Shown: piece by piece, positions 37,584 to 46,464 of the stretch
How positions within the stretch are numbered: position 1 is the first letter of the stretch
Layout: every line of letters begins with the position of its first letter
Source of the DNA: Hymenobacter aranciens
GTDB lineage: Bacteria > Bacteroidota > Bacteroidia > Cytophagales > Hymenobacteraceae
Length of the DNA stretch: 64,000 bases
Assembly: GCF_030580865.1 (NCBI RefSeq)
Contig: NZ_JAUQSY010000015.1
Location: 1-64,000 of the forward strand
Direction of reading: 5' to 3'
Program-made: the position numbers and the translations under genes
The notes under the pieces: model-generated
The model's database searches: none
Told to the model about the DNA's origin: nothing
Seen by the model: only the letters and a program-made list of their open reading frames with translations

Positions 37584-37613
37584 AAAAAGCCCTACCAGCA
37601 GGCAGGGCTTTTT
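37584..37613. terminator. terminator after rplI
   Basis: AAAAAGCCCT pairs with AGGGCTTTTT around ACCAGCAGGC, 22 bases beyond the stop codon of rplI. It ends the ribosomal operon. Confidence 0.9.
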
Positions 37614-37635
37614 GTAACATCAAGTGCAGCGAAAA

Positions 37636-38079
37636 CTACTCGCCTACCACGCGGAAATTAACCGTGTGTTTCACTTCTTTGTGCAGCTGCGCCGTAGCGG
37701 TGTAGTCGCCGGCAGCCGAAGGCTCCTGGTCAAACGACAGACGCTTGCGGTCCACCTCCACGCCTTTGGCTTTCAGAGCCTCAGCGAGTTGCAGCGTGGT
37801 CACGCGGCCGAAAATTTTGCCGCTTTCGCCTACTTTGGCGCGCAGCTCCAGCACCATGTCACCGATTTGGTCGGCAATGGCTTGGGCGTCGCCTTTGATT
37901 TTATCTGCCTTGTGAGCGGCTTGACGCACGTTCTCGGCTACGATTTTCTTGTTCGTTTTGTCGGCCAGCATCGCCAGGCCTTGCGGCAACAGGTAGTTGC
38001 GGCCGTAGCCCGGCTTCACCGTCACCTGGTCGTTTTTGAACCCGAGGTTCTTAACGTCGTCTTTGAGGATAACTTCCAT
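37636..38079 (-). CDS. rplI: 50S ribosomal protein L9
   Basis: 147 residues at full family length. The N-terminal RNA-binding domain has VILKDDVKNLGFKND and VKPGYGRNYLLPQGLAMLA, the family signature. A long connecting helix (KKIVAENVRQAAHKADKIK) and the C-terminal domain (GKIFGRVTTLQLAEALKAKG) follow. It binds 23S rRNA at the base of the L1 stalk. It is the last gene of the rpsF-rpsR-rplI operon, separated from rpsR by a 93-bp gap filled with a heptad palindrome. Confidence 0.98.
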   Translation of the reverse strand: MEVILKDDVKNLGFKNDQVTVKPGYGRNYLLPQGLAMLADKTNKKIVAENVRQAAHKADKIKGDAQAIADQIGDMVLELRAKVGESGKIFGRVTTLQLAEALKAKGVEVDRKRLSFDQEPSAAGDYTATAQLHKEVKHTVNFRVVGE

Positions 38080-38090
38080 GTCTGTAGGGG

Positions 38091-38173
38091 AATTATGAGT
38101 TTTGAATTATGAATTATGAATTAGAAAGCCCGTCTAAACGAGACTTTTAACTCAAAAGTCAAAATTCATAATT
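38091..38173. repeat. heptad-repeat palindrome B (rpsR-rplI gap)
   Basis: The left arm has five consecutive 7-bp units from 38091 to 38125 (AATTATG, AGTTTTG, AATTATG, AATTATG, AATTAGA). The right arm, read inverted from 38173, has AATTATG, AATTTTG, ACTTTTG. An inner stem pairs AAAG-GTCT with AGAC-TTTT. The element fills nearly the whole gap; its last base is the first base of the rpsR stop codon on the plus strand. It is much AT-richer than the surroundings. Confidence 0.9.
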
Positions 38174-38448
38174 TATTTCAGAGCGTCGGTTACGTACGGC
38201 ATCAGTGCTAGGTGGCGGGCTTTGGCCACGGCCTGGGTCACTTTGCGCTGGAACTTCAGGCTGGTGCCCGTCAGGCGACGGGGCAGCACGCGGCCTTGCT
38301 CGTTCACGAACTTCAGCAGGAAGTTCGGGTCTTTGTAATCCACGTACTTGATGCCGTTTTTCTTGAAGCGGCAGTACTTCTTGCGCGTGTCCACCGGCTT
38401 GTTGCCAGCGTTGCGGTCGTTGTTGTTGCGGTTGTTAGTAGTTGCCAT
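38173..38448 (-). CDS. rpsR: 30S ribosomal protein S18
   Basis: 91 residues. The core YCRFKKNGIKYVDYKDPNFL and the RNA-contacting GRVLPRRLTGTSLKFQRKVT match S18. The N-terminus is Asn/Arg-rich (TTNNRNNNDRNAGNKP), as in Bacteroidetes homologues. S18 pairs with S6 on the 30S platform, and rpsF is immediately upstream with an 11-base gap. Confidence 0.98.
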   Translation of the reverse strand: MATTNNRNNNDRNAGNKPVDTRKKYCRFKKNGIKYVDYKDPNFLLKFVNEQGRVLPRRLTGTSLKFQRKVTQAVAKARHLALMPYVTDALK

Positions 38449-38459
38449 GTCAGAATAGA

Positions 38460-38837
38460 TTATTGAGCTACGGCCTCTTCTTTCGCAGCTTTCTGCTGAT
38501 TCATTTCGCCGTTGCGACGACGCTGGTTGTAGGCCACTGCGTGTTTGTCGAGCACCGTGGTCAGGAAGCGGATAACCCGCTCGTCACGACGGAACGCGAG
38601 CTCCAGCGTGTTGATAACGGCACCACTTTCGGCGGTAAACTCGACTACGAAGTAGTAGCCAGTGGATTTCTTCTGAATCGGGTAAGCCAGCTTGCGCAGG
38701 CCCCAAGCCTCAGTAGAAAGAATGTCGGCGCTATTTTCCTTAAGCACCTGGGTGAACTTCTCGACCGTCTCTTGCACTTGGCTCTCGTTCAACACGGGAG
38801 TCAGAATGAAGACCGTCTCGTAATTTCTTACTTCCAT
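38460..38837 (-). CDS. rpsF: 30S ribosomal protein S6
   Basis: 125 residues from the ATG at 38837 ([16 protein letters not shown]). An upstream in-frame extension to 38939 is rejected because the promoter lies inside it. Further S6 motifs are [17 protein letters not shown] and [14 protein letters not shown]; the tail is basic and then Glu-rich. It is the first gene of the operon and forms a heterodimer with S18. Confidence 0.98.
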   Translation of the reverse strand: MEVRNYETVFILTPVLNESQVQETVEKFTQVLKENSADILSTEAWGLRKLAYPIQKKSTGYYFVVEFTAESGAVINTLELAFRRDERVIRFLTTVLDKHAVAYNQRRRNGEMNQQKAAKEEAVAQ

Positions 38838-38881
38838 TACGACGGGGTGAAAATATGGGGGTGAAAAATTTGATTGGGGCG

Positions 38882-38914
38882 CAAAGGTACTGACTTTCGG
38901 GCAGATTGCCAAGT
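38882..38914 (-). promoter_or_regulatory. promoter of the rpsF-rpsR-rplI operon
   Basis: On the minus strand CTTG (38911-38914), 21 bases, then TACCTTTG (38882-38889), a full match to the Bacteroidetes -7 element. It is 44 bases upstream of the rpsF start codon. Confidence 0.75.
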
Positions 38915-39067
38915 CCTGATTAGATATTAGTCCGTACACGGCTTTCCCGGCGCCGCTACCGCCTCCGCAACCCCCTTAGCCTAAGTGCCACCGACGTTAT
39001 TTTTCAGGTCTCTGCAGCCATATACTAAGGAGTAAACTGGCCGCATGAGGCTGAACATAGCTTTTGC

Positions 39068-39094
39068 GCTTATTTATCCTTTTTCTAAATAAGC
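39068..39094. promoter_or_regulatory. inverted repeat upstream of the Act operon promoter
   Basis: Perfect 9-bp arms GCTTATTTA and TAAATAAGC separated by 9 bases. It is AT-rich in a GC-rich genome and placed upstream of the respiratory operon promoter. A regulator binding site is possible but unproven. Confidence 0.4.
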
Positions 39095-39134
39095 CCCGCA
39101 GAGCCATTAGAGTGCCAAAAAAGCCTCCTCCGCT

Positions 39135-39165
39135 TTTGCTGCCCGCGATTCCTGCCCTACATTTG
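39135..39165 (+). promoter_or_regulatory. promoter of the alternative complex III operon
   Basis: TTTG (39135-39138), a 19-base spacer, then TACATTTG (39158-39165), an exact match to the Bacteroidetes primary sigma consensus. It is 47 bases upstream of the actA ATG at 39213 and excludes an earlier start. Confidence 0.85.
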
Positions 39166-39212
39166 TGGCCTTGAAATACCCCTGCGTTCTGTTTTCCCTG
39201 TCTGTTTCGACT

Positions 39213-40511
39213 ATGAGTAGCCCTCGACTCCGCGTACTACCTCATCTGTTACTAGCCCTGTTTCTGACCTTTGCCGGCACCTATCAGGCCTCGGCCCAGG
39301 ATGCGCAGGCCGTAAGCAAAGAAGGTGTTACCCCCGGTGCCACGGATGGCGCTGCGCCCGCTACGGGTGGTGGCGATGCCGCCGCCATTTCGGCCGGCGA
39401 TGCCCTTTTCAAGGGCAACTGCGCCCAGTGCCACGCGGTGAATGATAAAGTGGTGGGGCCTGCCCTCGCCGGCGTTGAAAAGCGCCGTCCTATCTCCTGG
39501 CTCATCCCTTGGGTGAAGAACTCGAGCAAAGTAGTTGCCAGCGGCGACGCTTATGCTGTGAAACTTTTCAATGAGTACCAGAAGCAGCAGATGCCCAGCT
39601 TCGCCCTCACGGACAAGGAGATTACCAGCATTTTCGCTTATGTCAAATCGGCAGAAGGCGGCACTAAACAAGCTGAAACGCCTGGCGGTGTTACCACCGA
39701 AAACAGCCCTAAAGCCGACGAAGGCGGCGCTGCCAAATACGTTGACATCCTCCTCATCGTCCTCGTAGTAGTGCTGATTGTGCTGGTTGTGACCCTCGTC
39801 ATCATCGGCAACCTGATGCGCGACGTGCTGCGTGGTCGCAAAGACCTCAACGGCCGCGACGTGGAAGTGCTGGAGCAGCGCACCGACTGGAGCAAAATCT
39901 ACCGCTCGCCCGTGTTGCGCGGCATCGTGGGTACCGTGTTTGCGCTGGTGCTGCTCTATGAAGGCGTACAACAAGTAATGGCCGTGGGCCTGACCCAGGG
40001 TTACCAACCCACCCAGCCGATTGCCTTCTCGCACAAGCTGCACGCCGGCGAGCATCAAATCAATTGCGCCTATTGCCACACTTCGGTGTACAAGAGCAAG
40101 TCGGCCAACATTCCCTCGGCCAACATCTGTATGAACTGCCACTCGCAGATTAAGACGGAGTCGCCCGAAATCAAGAAAATCTACCGCGCCATCGAGCGCA
40201 AGCAGCCGGTGCAGTGGGTACGTATCCACAACCTGCCCGACCTCGCTTACTTCAACCACTCGCAGCACACCCAGGTGGGCGGTCTCGAGTGCCAGACCTG
40301 CCACGGTCCCATCGAGAAAATGGACGTGGTGTACCAATACTCGGCCCTCACCATGGGCTGGTGCATCAACTGCCACCGCGAAACACCGCTCAACACTAAA
40401 GGCAACGGCTACTACGATGCCCTCGTGAAGCTGCACGACTCGAAAAATGCCGGTGCTCCCTTCACCGTATCGTCGAACGGCGGTACCGAGTGCTCGAAGT
40501 GCCACTACTAA
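39213..40511 (+). CDS. actA: alternative complex III multihaem cytochrome c subunit ActA
   Basis: 432 residues. A signal peptide (LLLALFLTFAGTYQASAQ) is followed by a monohaem cytochrome c domain with CAQCH (about 70) and MPSF as the possible Met ligand, then a membrane helix (about 178-200, IVLVVVLIVLVVTLVII). The multihaem domain has CAYCH (285), CMNCH (306), CQTCH (360), CINCH (384) and CSKCH (427). That gives six haem sites, one more than the five of the core ActA domain, because of the N-terminal cytochrome fusion. ActA passes electrons from the complex to the oxidase on the periplasmic side. First gene of the operon. Confidence 0.93.
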   Translation: MSSPRLRVLPHLLLALFLTFAGTYQASAQDAQAVSKEGVTPGATDGAAPATGGGDAAAISAGDALFKGNCAQCHAVNDKVVGPALAGVEKRRPISWLIPWVKNSSKVVASGDAYAVKLFNEYQKQQMPSFALTDKEITSIFAYVKSAEGGTKQAETPGGVTTENSPKADEGGAAKYVDILLIVLVVVLIVLVVTLVIIGNLMRDVLRGRKDLNGRDVEVLEQRTDWSKIYRSPVLRGIVGTVFALVLLYEGVQQVMAVGLTQGYQPTQPIAFSHKLHAGEHQINCAYCHTSVYKSKSANIPSANICMNCHSQIKTESPEIKKIYRAIERKQPVQWVRIHNLPDLAYFNHSQHTQVGGLECQTCHGPIEKMDVVYQYSALTMGWCINCHRETPLNTKGNGYYDALVKLHDSKNAGAPFTVSSNGGTECSKCHY

Positions 40512-40526
40512 ACGGTTAGGACTTCC

Positions 40527-40569
40527 GAAAACGAAGCGCCTGCCGGTCACCCGATAACGCTTCGTTTTC
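40527..40569 (+). terminator. terminator-like hairpin between actA and actB
   Basis: Perfect 12-bp arms GAAAACGAAGCG and CGCTTCGTTTTC with a 19-base loop, 15 bases after actA. The T stretch is short. Partial termination or a 3' stabilising hairpin would make ActA more abundant than the other subunits. Inference only. Confidence 0.5.
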
Positions 40570-40676
40570 AACCTTACCACCCTCTTTGCAAAAGTTTTAG
40601 CCTACTTATATTACTTATGGGCCGCGCGCCCTGGCCTTGCCAGCGCGAAAGCACCCAAGTCCCTAAGTCCCCGACA

Positions 40677-43676
40677 ATGAAGTACTGGAAAGGAATTGAG
40701 GAGCTGGAGAATTCACCGGAATTTCTGCAAACTGCCTTCTCGGAGTTTGCACCGATGAAGGACCTGCATCCCAGCAGCGACCCGACGGCAGCCCCGCGCC
40801 GCGACTTCCTGAAGCTGATGGGTTTTGGCGTCGCCGCCGCCGCGCTGGCTTCCTGCGAAGCCCCCGTGCGCAAGGCCATTCCGTACCTCAACAAGCCGGA
40901 AGAAGTTGACCCGTCCATCGCCAACTTCTACGCCTCGACGTACTTCAACGGCGCCGACTACAACGCCGTGCTGGTGAAAAACCGCGACGGTCGGCCCATC
41001 AAGCTGGAGGGTAACCCCGAGTCGCCCATCACCCGCGGTGGCCTCTCGGCCCGCGCCCAGGCCGCCGTGCTGAACCTGTACGATGGTGGCCGTTTGCAGC
41101 ATTTCGCCATCAAAGGGCAGAAATCGACGCCGGAAGCGCTTGACCGTGAAGTAATGAGCAAACTGGGTAGCGCTGGCCGTATTGCCATCGTGTCGCCCAC
41201 CATCATCAGCCCGAGCACCAAACGCGCCATCGCCGAGTTTGCCAACCGCTACCCCGGCACCTCGCACGTCATGTACGATGCGCAATCGGCTAGCGGCCTG
41301 CTGCAAGCCAACAGCGGCGTGCTGCCGAGCTACAACTTCGAGCGCGCCAACGTCATCGTAAGCCTCGGCGCCGACTTCCTCGGCACCTGGATTTCGCCGG
41401 TGGAGTTTGCCCGTCAGTACGCTACCACCCGCAAGGTGAGCAGCGAGAAGCGGACCATGTCGCGCCACTACCAGTTTGAAACCGCTATGTCGCTTACCGG
41501 CTCCAACGCCGACGTGCGCGTGCCGGTGAAGCCTTCGGAGCTGGGTGCTGTGGCTGCTGCATTGTACAATGGCATCGCCGGTGGCGGCTCAAGCAGCTAT
41601 AGCAACCCCAAGCTGACCAAGGCCATCAGCGACCTGCAAGCCAATCGCGGCGCCAGCCTCGTGGTTTCGGGCTCGAACGACCCGGCCGTGCAAACACTGG
41701 TAGCCGCTATCAACCAGACGCTGGGCAACGTAGGCACCACCGTAGACCTGGCCGCGCCGAGCATGGTGCGTCAGGGTGACGACGCCCGCATGAATGCGCT
41801 GGTAGAAGATATCATCGGCGGCCGTATCGGCGGCGTGATTTTTTACCACGCCAACCCAGTGTTCAGCCACCCGATGGGGGAGAAGCTGAAAGCCGCCATC
41901 CCGAAACTGGGTCTGTCCATCTCGTTCAACGACCGGCTGGACGAAACCGGCAGCCTCTGCCAGTACGCCGCTCCCGACCATCACTGGCTGGAGTCGTGGA
42001 ATGACTTCGAGCCCAAGCGCGGCTTTCTGAGCCTCGCGCAGCCCGCCATCACCCCGCTGTTCTCGACCCGCCAAGCGCAGGAAACCCTGCTCCGCTGGGC
42101 CGGCAACAATACGACGTATTACAACTACGTGCGTAACGGCTGGCGCAATGTGCTGGGCGGCAATTTCAATGCCGCCTGGGACAAAGCCGTACACGACGGC
42201 GTAGCAATGGGCACGGCCCTGGCCGCCGCTCCCGCTCCGAGCGCCGCCGCTATGAGCGCTGCCGAAGCACTGGGCCAACTGGGCAGTGCCAAAGGCAGTG
42301 GCATTGAACTAACTGTTTATGAGAAAGTAGGCCTTGGTGCCGCGGGCTTCGAGTCGAACAACCCTTTCCTGCAAGAGCTGCCCGACCCGGTATCGAAAGC
42401 TACTTGGGGCAACTACCTCGCCGTGCCGCGCAAAATGGCCGTTGAGCAGAAGTGGGAGCAGGGCGACGTAATTAAGGTAACGGGCAATGGTAAGACCATC
42501 GAGCTGCCCGTCCTGATTCAGCCCGGCCAGGCCAATGGCACCGTCAGCATCGCCCTCGGCTACGGCCGTGAGATGGCAGGTAAAGTAGGCGACAAAGTGG
42601 GCGCTAATGCTGCCCCGTTCATGGGTATTGCTACGGTGACGCTGGACAAAACCGGCGCCAACTCACCCATTGCCCAGACGCAGACGCACCACACCATCAT
42701 GGACCGGAGCCAGGTGGTGCAGGAAAACTCGCTGGCGAATTACATTAAAGACCCCAAAAAGGTCACGGAGTACGAGACGATTGTCACGCCGGACGGCGCG
42801 GAGAAACCCAGCAAGGTTTCGCTGTGGCAAGACTATCAGTACAACAACCACCACTGGGGTATGGCCATTGACCTCAATTCGTGCATTGGCTGCGGCTCGT
42901 GCGTGATTGGGTGCCAGACCGAGAATAACGTGGCCGTAGTGGGCAAGCAGGAGGTTATCAACCGCCGCGAGATGCACTGGATGCGCATCGACCGCTACTA
43001 TTCCTCGGATGCTCACCGCACCGACTTCGACGAAAAAGGCAAGCTGGCGACCTACGCCGCCATGGAAGACCCCTCGGAAAATCCGCAGGTTATCTTCCAG
43101 CCGATGATGTGCCAGCACTGCAACCACGCGCCCTGCGAAACGGTGTGCCCGGTACTGGCTACCACGCACAGCTCGGAAGGTCTGAACCAGATGACCTACA
43201 ACCGTTGCGTGGGTACCCGCTACTGCGCCAACAACTGCCCGTACAAAGTGCGTCGCTTCAACTGGTTCTCGTACTACTCGAACGAGAAGTTTGAGAACGT
43301 GAACGGCCACATGTTCACCGACCTCGGCCGCATGGTGCTGAACCCGGACGTGACGGTGCGCGCCCGCGGCGTGATGGAAAAATGCTCGATGTGCGTGCAG
43401 CGCATTCAGCTCGGCAAGCTCGAAGCCAAGAAGCAGAAGCGTCGTCCGATGGATGGTGAAGTGGTGACGGCCTGCGCTCAGTCGTGCCCCACCGAAGCCA
43501 TCGTGTTTGGCGATATGCGCGACCCCGAGAGCCGCATCAGCAAGCTGCTGAAGCGCGAGGACGGCGAGCGCGCCTTCCACGCCCTCGACACCATCAACGT
43601 GCAGCCGAACATCACGTATCTGACCAAGATTCGTAACGCCGCATCCGAGTTTTTCCCCGAAGAAAAAGAAGCTTAA
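40677..43676 (+). CDS. actB: alternative complex III iron-sulfur/molybdopterin-like subunit ActB
   Basis: 999 residues from the ATG at 40677 (MKYWKGIEELENSPEFLQ). A TAT-type signal RRDFLKLMGFGVAAAALASC lies at about residue 41. The large middle part (about 70-700) is homologous to molybdopterin oxidoreductases but in this family carries no cofactor. The C-terminal ferredoxin domain binds the clusters: CIGCGSCVIGC (736), CQHCNHAPCETVCP (812), CVGTRYCANNCPYKVRRFNW (843), CSMC (903) and CAQSCPTEA (933). These are the expected 4Fe-4S/3Fe-4S sites that take electrons from quinol. It works with ActC. Confidence 0.95.
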   Translation: MKYWKGIEELENSPEFLQTAFSEFAPMKDLHPSSDPTAAPRRDFLKLMGFGVAAAALASCEAPVRKAIPYLNKPEEVDPSIANFYASTYFNGADYNAVLVKNRDGRPIKLEGNPESPITRGGLSARAQAAVLNLYDGGRLQHFAIKGQKSTPEALDREVMSKLGSAGRIAIVSPTIISPSTKRAIAEFANRYPGTSHVMYDAQSASGLLQANSGVLPSYNFERANVIVSLGADFLGTWISPVEFARQYATTRKVSSEKRTMSRHYQFETAMSLTGSNADVRVPVKPSELGAVAAALYNGIAGGGSSSYSNPKLTKAISDLQANRGASLVVSGSNDPAVQTLVAAINQTLGNVGTTVDLAAPSMVRQGDDARMNALVEDIIGGRIGGVIFYHANPVFSHPMGEKLKAAIPKLGLSISFNDRLDETGSLCQYAAPDHHWLESWNDFEPKRGFLSLAQPAITPLFSTRQAQETLLRWAGNNTTYYNYVRNGWRNVLGGNFNAAWDKAVHDGVAMGTALAAAPAPSAAAMSAAEALGQLGSAKGSGIELTVYEKVGLGAAGFESNNPFLQELPDPVSKATWGNYLAVPRKMAVEQKWEQGDVIKVTGNGKTIELPVLIQPGQANGTVSIALGYGREMAGKVGDKVGANAAPFMGIATVTLDKTGANSPIAQTQTHHTIMDRSQVVQENSLANYIKDPKKVTEYETIVTPDGAEKPSKVSLWQDYQYNNHHWGMAIDLNSCIGCGSCVIGCQTENNVAVVGKQEVINRREMHWMRIDRYYSSDAHRTDFDEKGKLATYAAMEDPSENPQVIFQPMMCQHCNHAPCETVCPVLATTHSSEGLNQMTYNRCVGTRYCANNCPYKVRRFNWFSYYSNEKFENVNGHMFTDLGRMVLNPDVTVRARGVMEKCSMCVQRIQLGKLEAKKQKRRPMDGEVVTACAQSCPTEAIVFGDMRDPESRISKLLKREDGERAFHALDTINVQPNITYLTKIRNAASEFFPEEKEA

Positions 43677-43737
43677 TCAATAAGTTAGGAAGGCAGGGCC
43701 GCCCACGTCCCAAGCACCCACGACTTTAGTAGTTCTT

Positions 43738-45201
43738 ATGCAACACATATCAGCCGTACGTGAGCCGCTCGTAACCGGGGGCAAAACGTACCACGACGTA
43801 ACCGCGGATATCTGCTACCAGGTAGAAGCCAAGCCGAACATCCGCTGGATGATGGCTTTCGGCGTGGCCTTGTTTTTCCTTGGTGTTTTCTTCTACTCAG
43901 TGTACCGCACGCTGTGGTACGGCATCGGCGAGTGGGGCCTGAACAAAACCGTAGGCTGGGCCTGGGACATCACCAACTTCGTGTGGTGGGTCGGTATCGG
44001 TCACGCCGGTACGCTCATCTCGGCCGTACTGCTGCTGTTCCGTCAGAAATGGCGGAGCTCCATCAACCGGGCAGCTGAGGCCATGACCATCTTCGCCGTA
44101 ATCTGCGCCGCCATGTTCCCGGTGCTGCACATGGGCCGCCCCTGGATGGCCTTCTGGGTATTGCCGCTGCAAAACACCTACGGCTCGCTCTGGGCTAACT
44201 TCAACTCGCCCCTGCTCTGGGACGTGTTCGCCATCTCGACCTACTTCTCGGTATCGCTGGTTTTCTGGTACATCGGCCTTGTGCCCGACTTCGCCACCAT
44301 CCGCGACCGTGCCAAGGGCCCCATCGCCAAAGTGGCTTACTCGATGCTCAGCCTGGGCTGGAAAGGCTCAGCCAAAGCCTGGTCGCGCTACGAAACTGTG
44401 TCGCTGATTCTGGCCGGCGTTTCGACCCCGCTGGTACTCTCGGTACACACCATCGTATCGATGGACTTTGCCACCTCGGTGGTACCGGGCTGGCACACCA
44501 CCATCTTCCCGCCCTACTTCGTGGCCGGTGCTATCTTTTCAGGCTTCGCCATGGTACTGACGTTGATGCTTATCACCCGCGTCGTGTTCCGCCTCGAAGA
44601 CTACATCACGCTGGAGCACATCGCGCTGATGAACAAAATCATGATGATTACCGGCTCCATCGTGGGCGTGGCTTACATCACGGAGTTCTTTATCGCCTGG
44701 TACTCGCAGGTAGAGTTCGAGCAGTACGCCTTTATCAACCGCGCGACCGGCCCGTACTGGTGGGCGTACGCCTCGATGATGACCTGCAACGTGATTACGC
44801 CGCAGCTGGTGTGGTTCCGCCGCGTGCGCTACAGCATTCCGCTCACGTTCATCCTGTCGATTATCGTGAACATCGGGATGTGGTTCGAGCGCTTTGTAAT
44901 CATCGTGACTTCGCTGCACCGCGAATACATTCCGTCGGGCTGGGTGATGTTCTCGCCTTCCATCATCGACATCGGCATCTACGTGGGTACGCTGGGGCTA
45001 TTCTTCACCCTGTTCCTGCTCTTCGCCAAGTTCTTCCCCGTGATTAACATGGCCGAAGTGAAGACCATCCTGAAATACACCGTGGACAATGGCCCGACCT
45101 ATACCGGCGGCCATGGTCACGGGCACGGCCACGCGCCGGCTCATCCTGTCACCCCCGGTGTTCCTGCCTCGGCTCCCGTAACCTACAACCAGCATGACTA
45201 A
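43738..45201 (+). CDS. actC: alternative complex III quinol-binding membrane subunit ActC (NrfD/PsrC family)
   Basis: 487 residues with about ten membrane helices, for example [33 protein letters not shown] and [38 protein letters not shown] and [10 protein letters not shown] are typical of NrfD-like quinol-binding subunits. The tail is His-rich ([14 protein letters not shown]) and could bind metal. It is thought to be the quinol site that feeds the ActB clusters. Its end overlaps actD by 8 bases, implying translational coupling. Confidence 0.95.
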   Translation: MQHISAVREPLVTGGKTYHDVTADICYQVEAKPNIRWMMAFGVALFFLGVFFYSVYRTLWYGIGEWGLNKTVGWAWDITNFVWWVGIGHAGTLISAVLLLFRQKWRSSINRAAEAMTIFAVICAAMFPVLHMGRPWMAFWVLPLQNTYGSLWANFNSPLLWDVFAISTYFSVSLVFWYIGLVPDFATIRDRAKGPIAKVAYSMLSLGWKGSAKAWSRYETVSLILAGVSTPLVLSVHTIVSMDFATSVVPGWHTTIFPPYFVAGAIFSGFAMVLTLMLITRVVFRLEDYITLEHIALMNKIMMITGSIVGVAYITEFFIAWYSQVEFEQYAFINRATGPYWWAYASMMTCNVITPQLVWFRRVRYSIPLTFILSIIVNIGMWFERFVIIVTSLHREYIPSGWVMFSPSIIDIGIYVGTLGLFFTLFLLFAKFFPVINMAEVKTILKYTVDNGPTYTGGHGHGHGHAPAHPVTPGVPASAPVTYNQHD

Positions 45202-45718
45202 GCGCTATGCCCTCGGCATCTTCGAGGACGAAGATGTTCTTCTGCACGCCATCGAAAACATTCGCGCTGCCGGCGTGAAAATCTACGATGTGTTTTCGCC
45301 CTATCCCGTCCACGGGATTGACGACGCGCTGGGCATTGAACGCTCGCGCCTGCCCATCGCCGCCTTCTTCTACGGCCTCACCGGCCTGAGCTTCGCGCTG
45401 TGGATGCAGATTTACATGCTGGGCTTCGACTGGCCGATGATTATCGGTGGTAAGCCGCACATCGCGCTGCCCGCCTTCATCCCGGTGTCGTTCGAGCTGA
45501 CGGTGTTCTTCACCTGCCACGGCATGTCGTTTACGTTCTTCCTCATCACCAGCCTGTACCCGCGCTGGAAAACCAAGGTGATGGACGTGCGCGCTACCGA
45601 CGACAAGTTCGTTATGGCCATCGAGCTGGACGAAACCAGCTCGCAACTCCCCCGGCTGACTCAACTGCTGCGCGATAACGGCGCTTCGGAGGTCAACCAA
45701 AAAGAAATGACCGAATAG
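45194..45718 (+). CDS. actD: alternative complex III membrane subunit ActD (DUF3341)
   Basis: 174 residues. The opening [39 protein letters not shown] and two membrane segments ([20 protein letters not shown] and [18 protein letters not shown]) match the DUF3341 family found only in Act operons. No cofactor motif. A structural subunit. The start overlaps the end of actC. Confidence 0.95.
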   Translation: MTKRYALGIFEDEDVLLHAIENIRAAGVKIYDVFSPYPVHGIDDALGIERSRLPIAAFFYGLTGLSFALWMQIYMLGFDWPMIIGGKPHIALPAFIPVSFELTVFFTCHGMSFTFFLITSLYPRWKTKVMDVRATDDKFVMAIELDETSSQLPRLTQLLRDNGASEVNQKEMTE

Positions 45719-45720
45719 TA

Positions 45721-46461
45721 ATGATGCATCCGCTGAACCTGAGTTTGCGCGTGTCGGCGCTGCTGCTGTCCCTCGGACTGGCTTCGTCCTGTACGCGGGA
45801 CCAAAACGACCCCGGCCTGGAATACGCGCCGGAGATGTACGAGTCTATCCCGTACGAGCCGCTGCGTCAGACCGGCTACAATACCATTAACGCCTTCGGC
45901 ATCAACCAGCGCACGCCGGCTACCGGCACCGTGCCGCGTGGTAAGCTCAACTACTACACGCACATTCCTAAGGACAGCGTGAAAATTGCCGAGCGCGTGC
46001 TGCGTCAGCCTTACGCCTATTCAAAGGATAATCTGGAAGAAGGTAAGCTGCTCTACTCGCGCTACTGCCAGCACTGCCACGGTGAAGCTGGGGATGGCCA
46101 GGGTGCAGTAGGGGCGAAGTTCAAGGGGGTGCCGAACTATTCGACCGGTGCCTACAAAACCATGAACGACGGCCACATCTACCACGTTATTCAGTGGGGC
46201 AAAGGCCGCATGATGCCGCATGGCTCGCAGGTGAACCCCAACGAGCGCTGGAAAATTGCCATGTACGTGCGCGCTCTGCAATTGGGCAAAGGCGCTGATG
46301 GCGTGGCAGACATGATTAAAGCCGGGCCTACGACTACGGCCAGCGACACCGCCAGCACCGCTAGCAATGGCCTGACGCCGACCAGCCAAGCTGGCGCAAA
46401 TACGGCTTCCGAAACGCCCGGTCAGGGCAATACCAAAGGACACAACGGCACCGCGAACTAA
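45721..46461 (+). CDS. actE: alternative complex III monohaem cytochrome c subunit ActE
   Basis: 246 residues. A lipoprotein-type signal ends LASSC (about residue 22). The cytochrome c domain has CQHCHGEAGDGQGAVG as haem site and MMPHG as a likely Met ligand (KGRMMPHGSQVNPNERWKIA). The tail is low-complexity Thr/Ser/Ala. It is anchored by lipid on the periplasmic face and passes electrons within the Act complex or to the oxidase. The ATG follows actD by two bases. Confidence 0.93.
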   Translation: MMHPLNLSLRVSALLLSLGLASSCTRDQNDPGLEYAPEMYESIPYEPLRQTGYNTINAFGINQRTPATGTVPRGKLNYYTHIPKDSVKIAERVLRQPYAYSKDNLEEGKLLYSRYCQHCHGEAGDGQGAVGAKFKGVPNYSTGAYKTMNDGHIYHVIQWGKGRMMPHGSQVNPNERWKIAMYVRALQLGKGADGVADMIKAGPTTTASDTASTASNGLTPTSQAGANTASETPGQGNTKGHNGTAN

Positions 46462-46464
46462 ACT

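Larger units (their letters stand above)
38838..39212. other. 375-bp divergent gap between rpsF and actA
   Basis: Contains the rpsF promoter (38882-38914), the actA promoter (39135-39165) and a hairpin at 39068-39094 (GCTTATTTA pairing with TAAATAAGC over a 9-base loop) without a T run. The hairpin sits 41 bases upstream of the actA -33 box and could be an operator. No gene is seen. Confidence 0.6.

Noticed and set aside
40624-40647. Second hairpin upstream of actB as a riboswitch
   Set aside because: A simple imperfect GC stem (CTGGC/GCCAG core) with no conserved riboswitch features that I can recognise.
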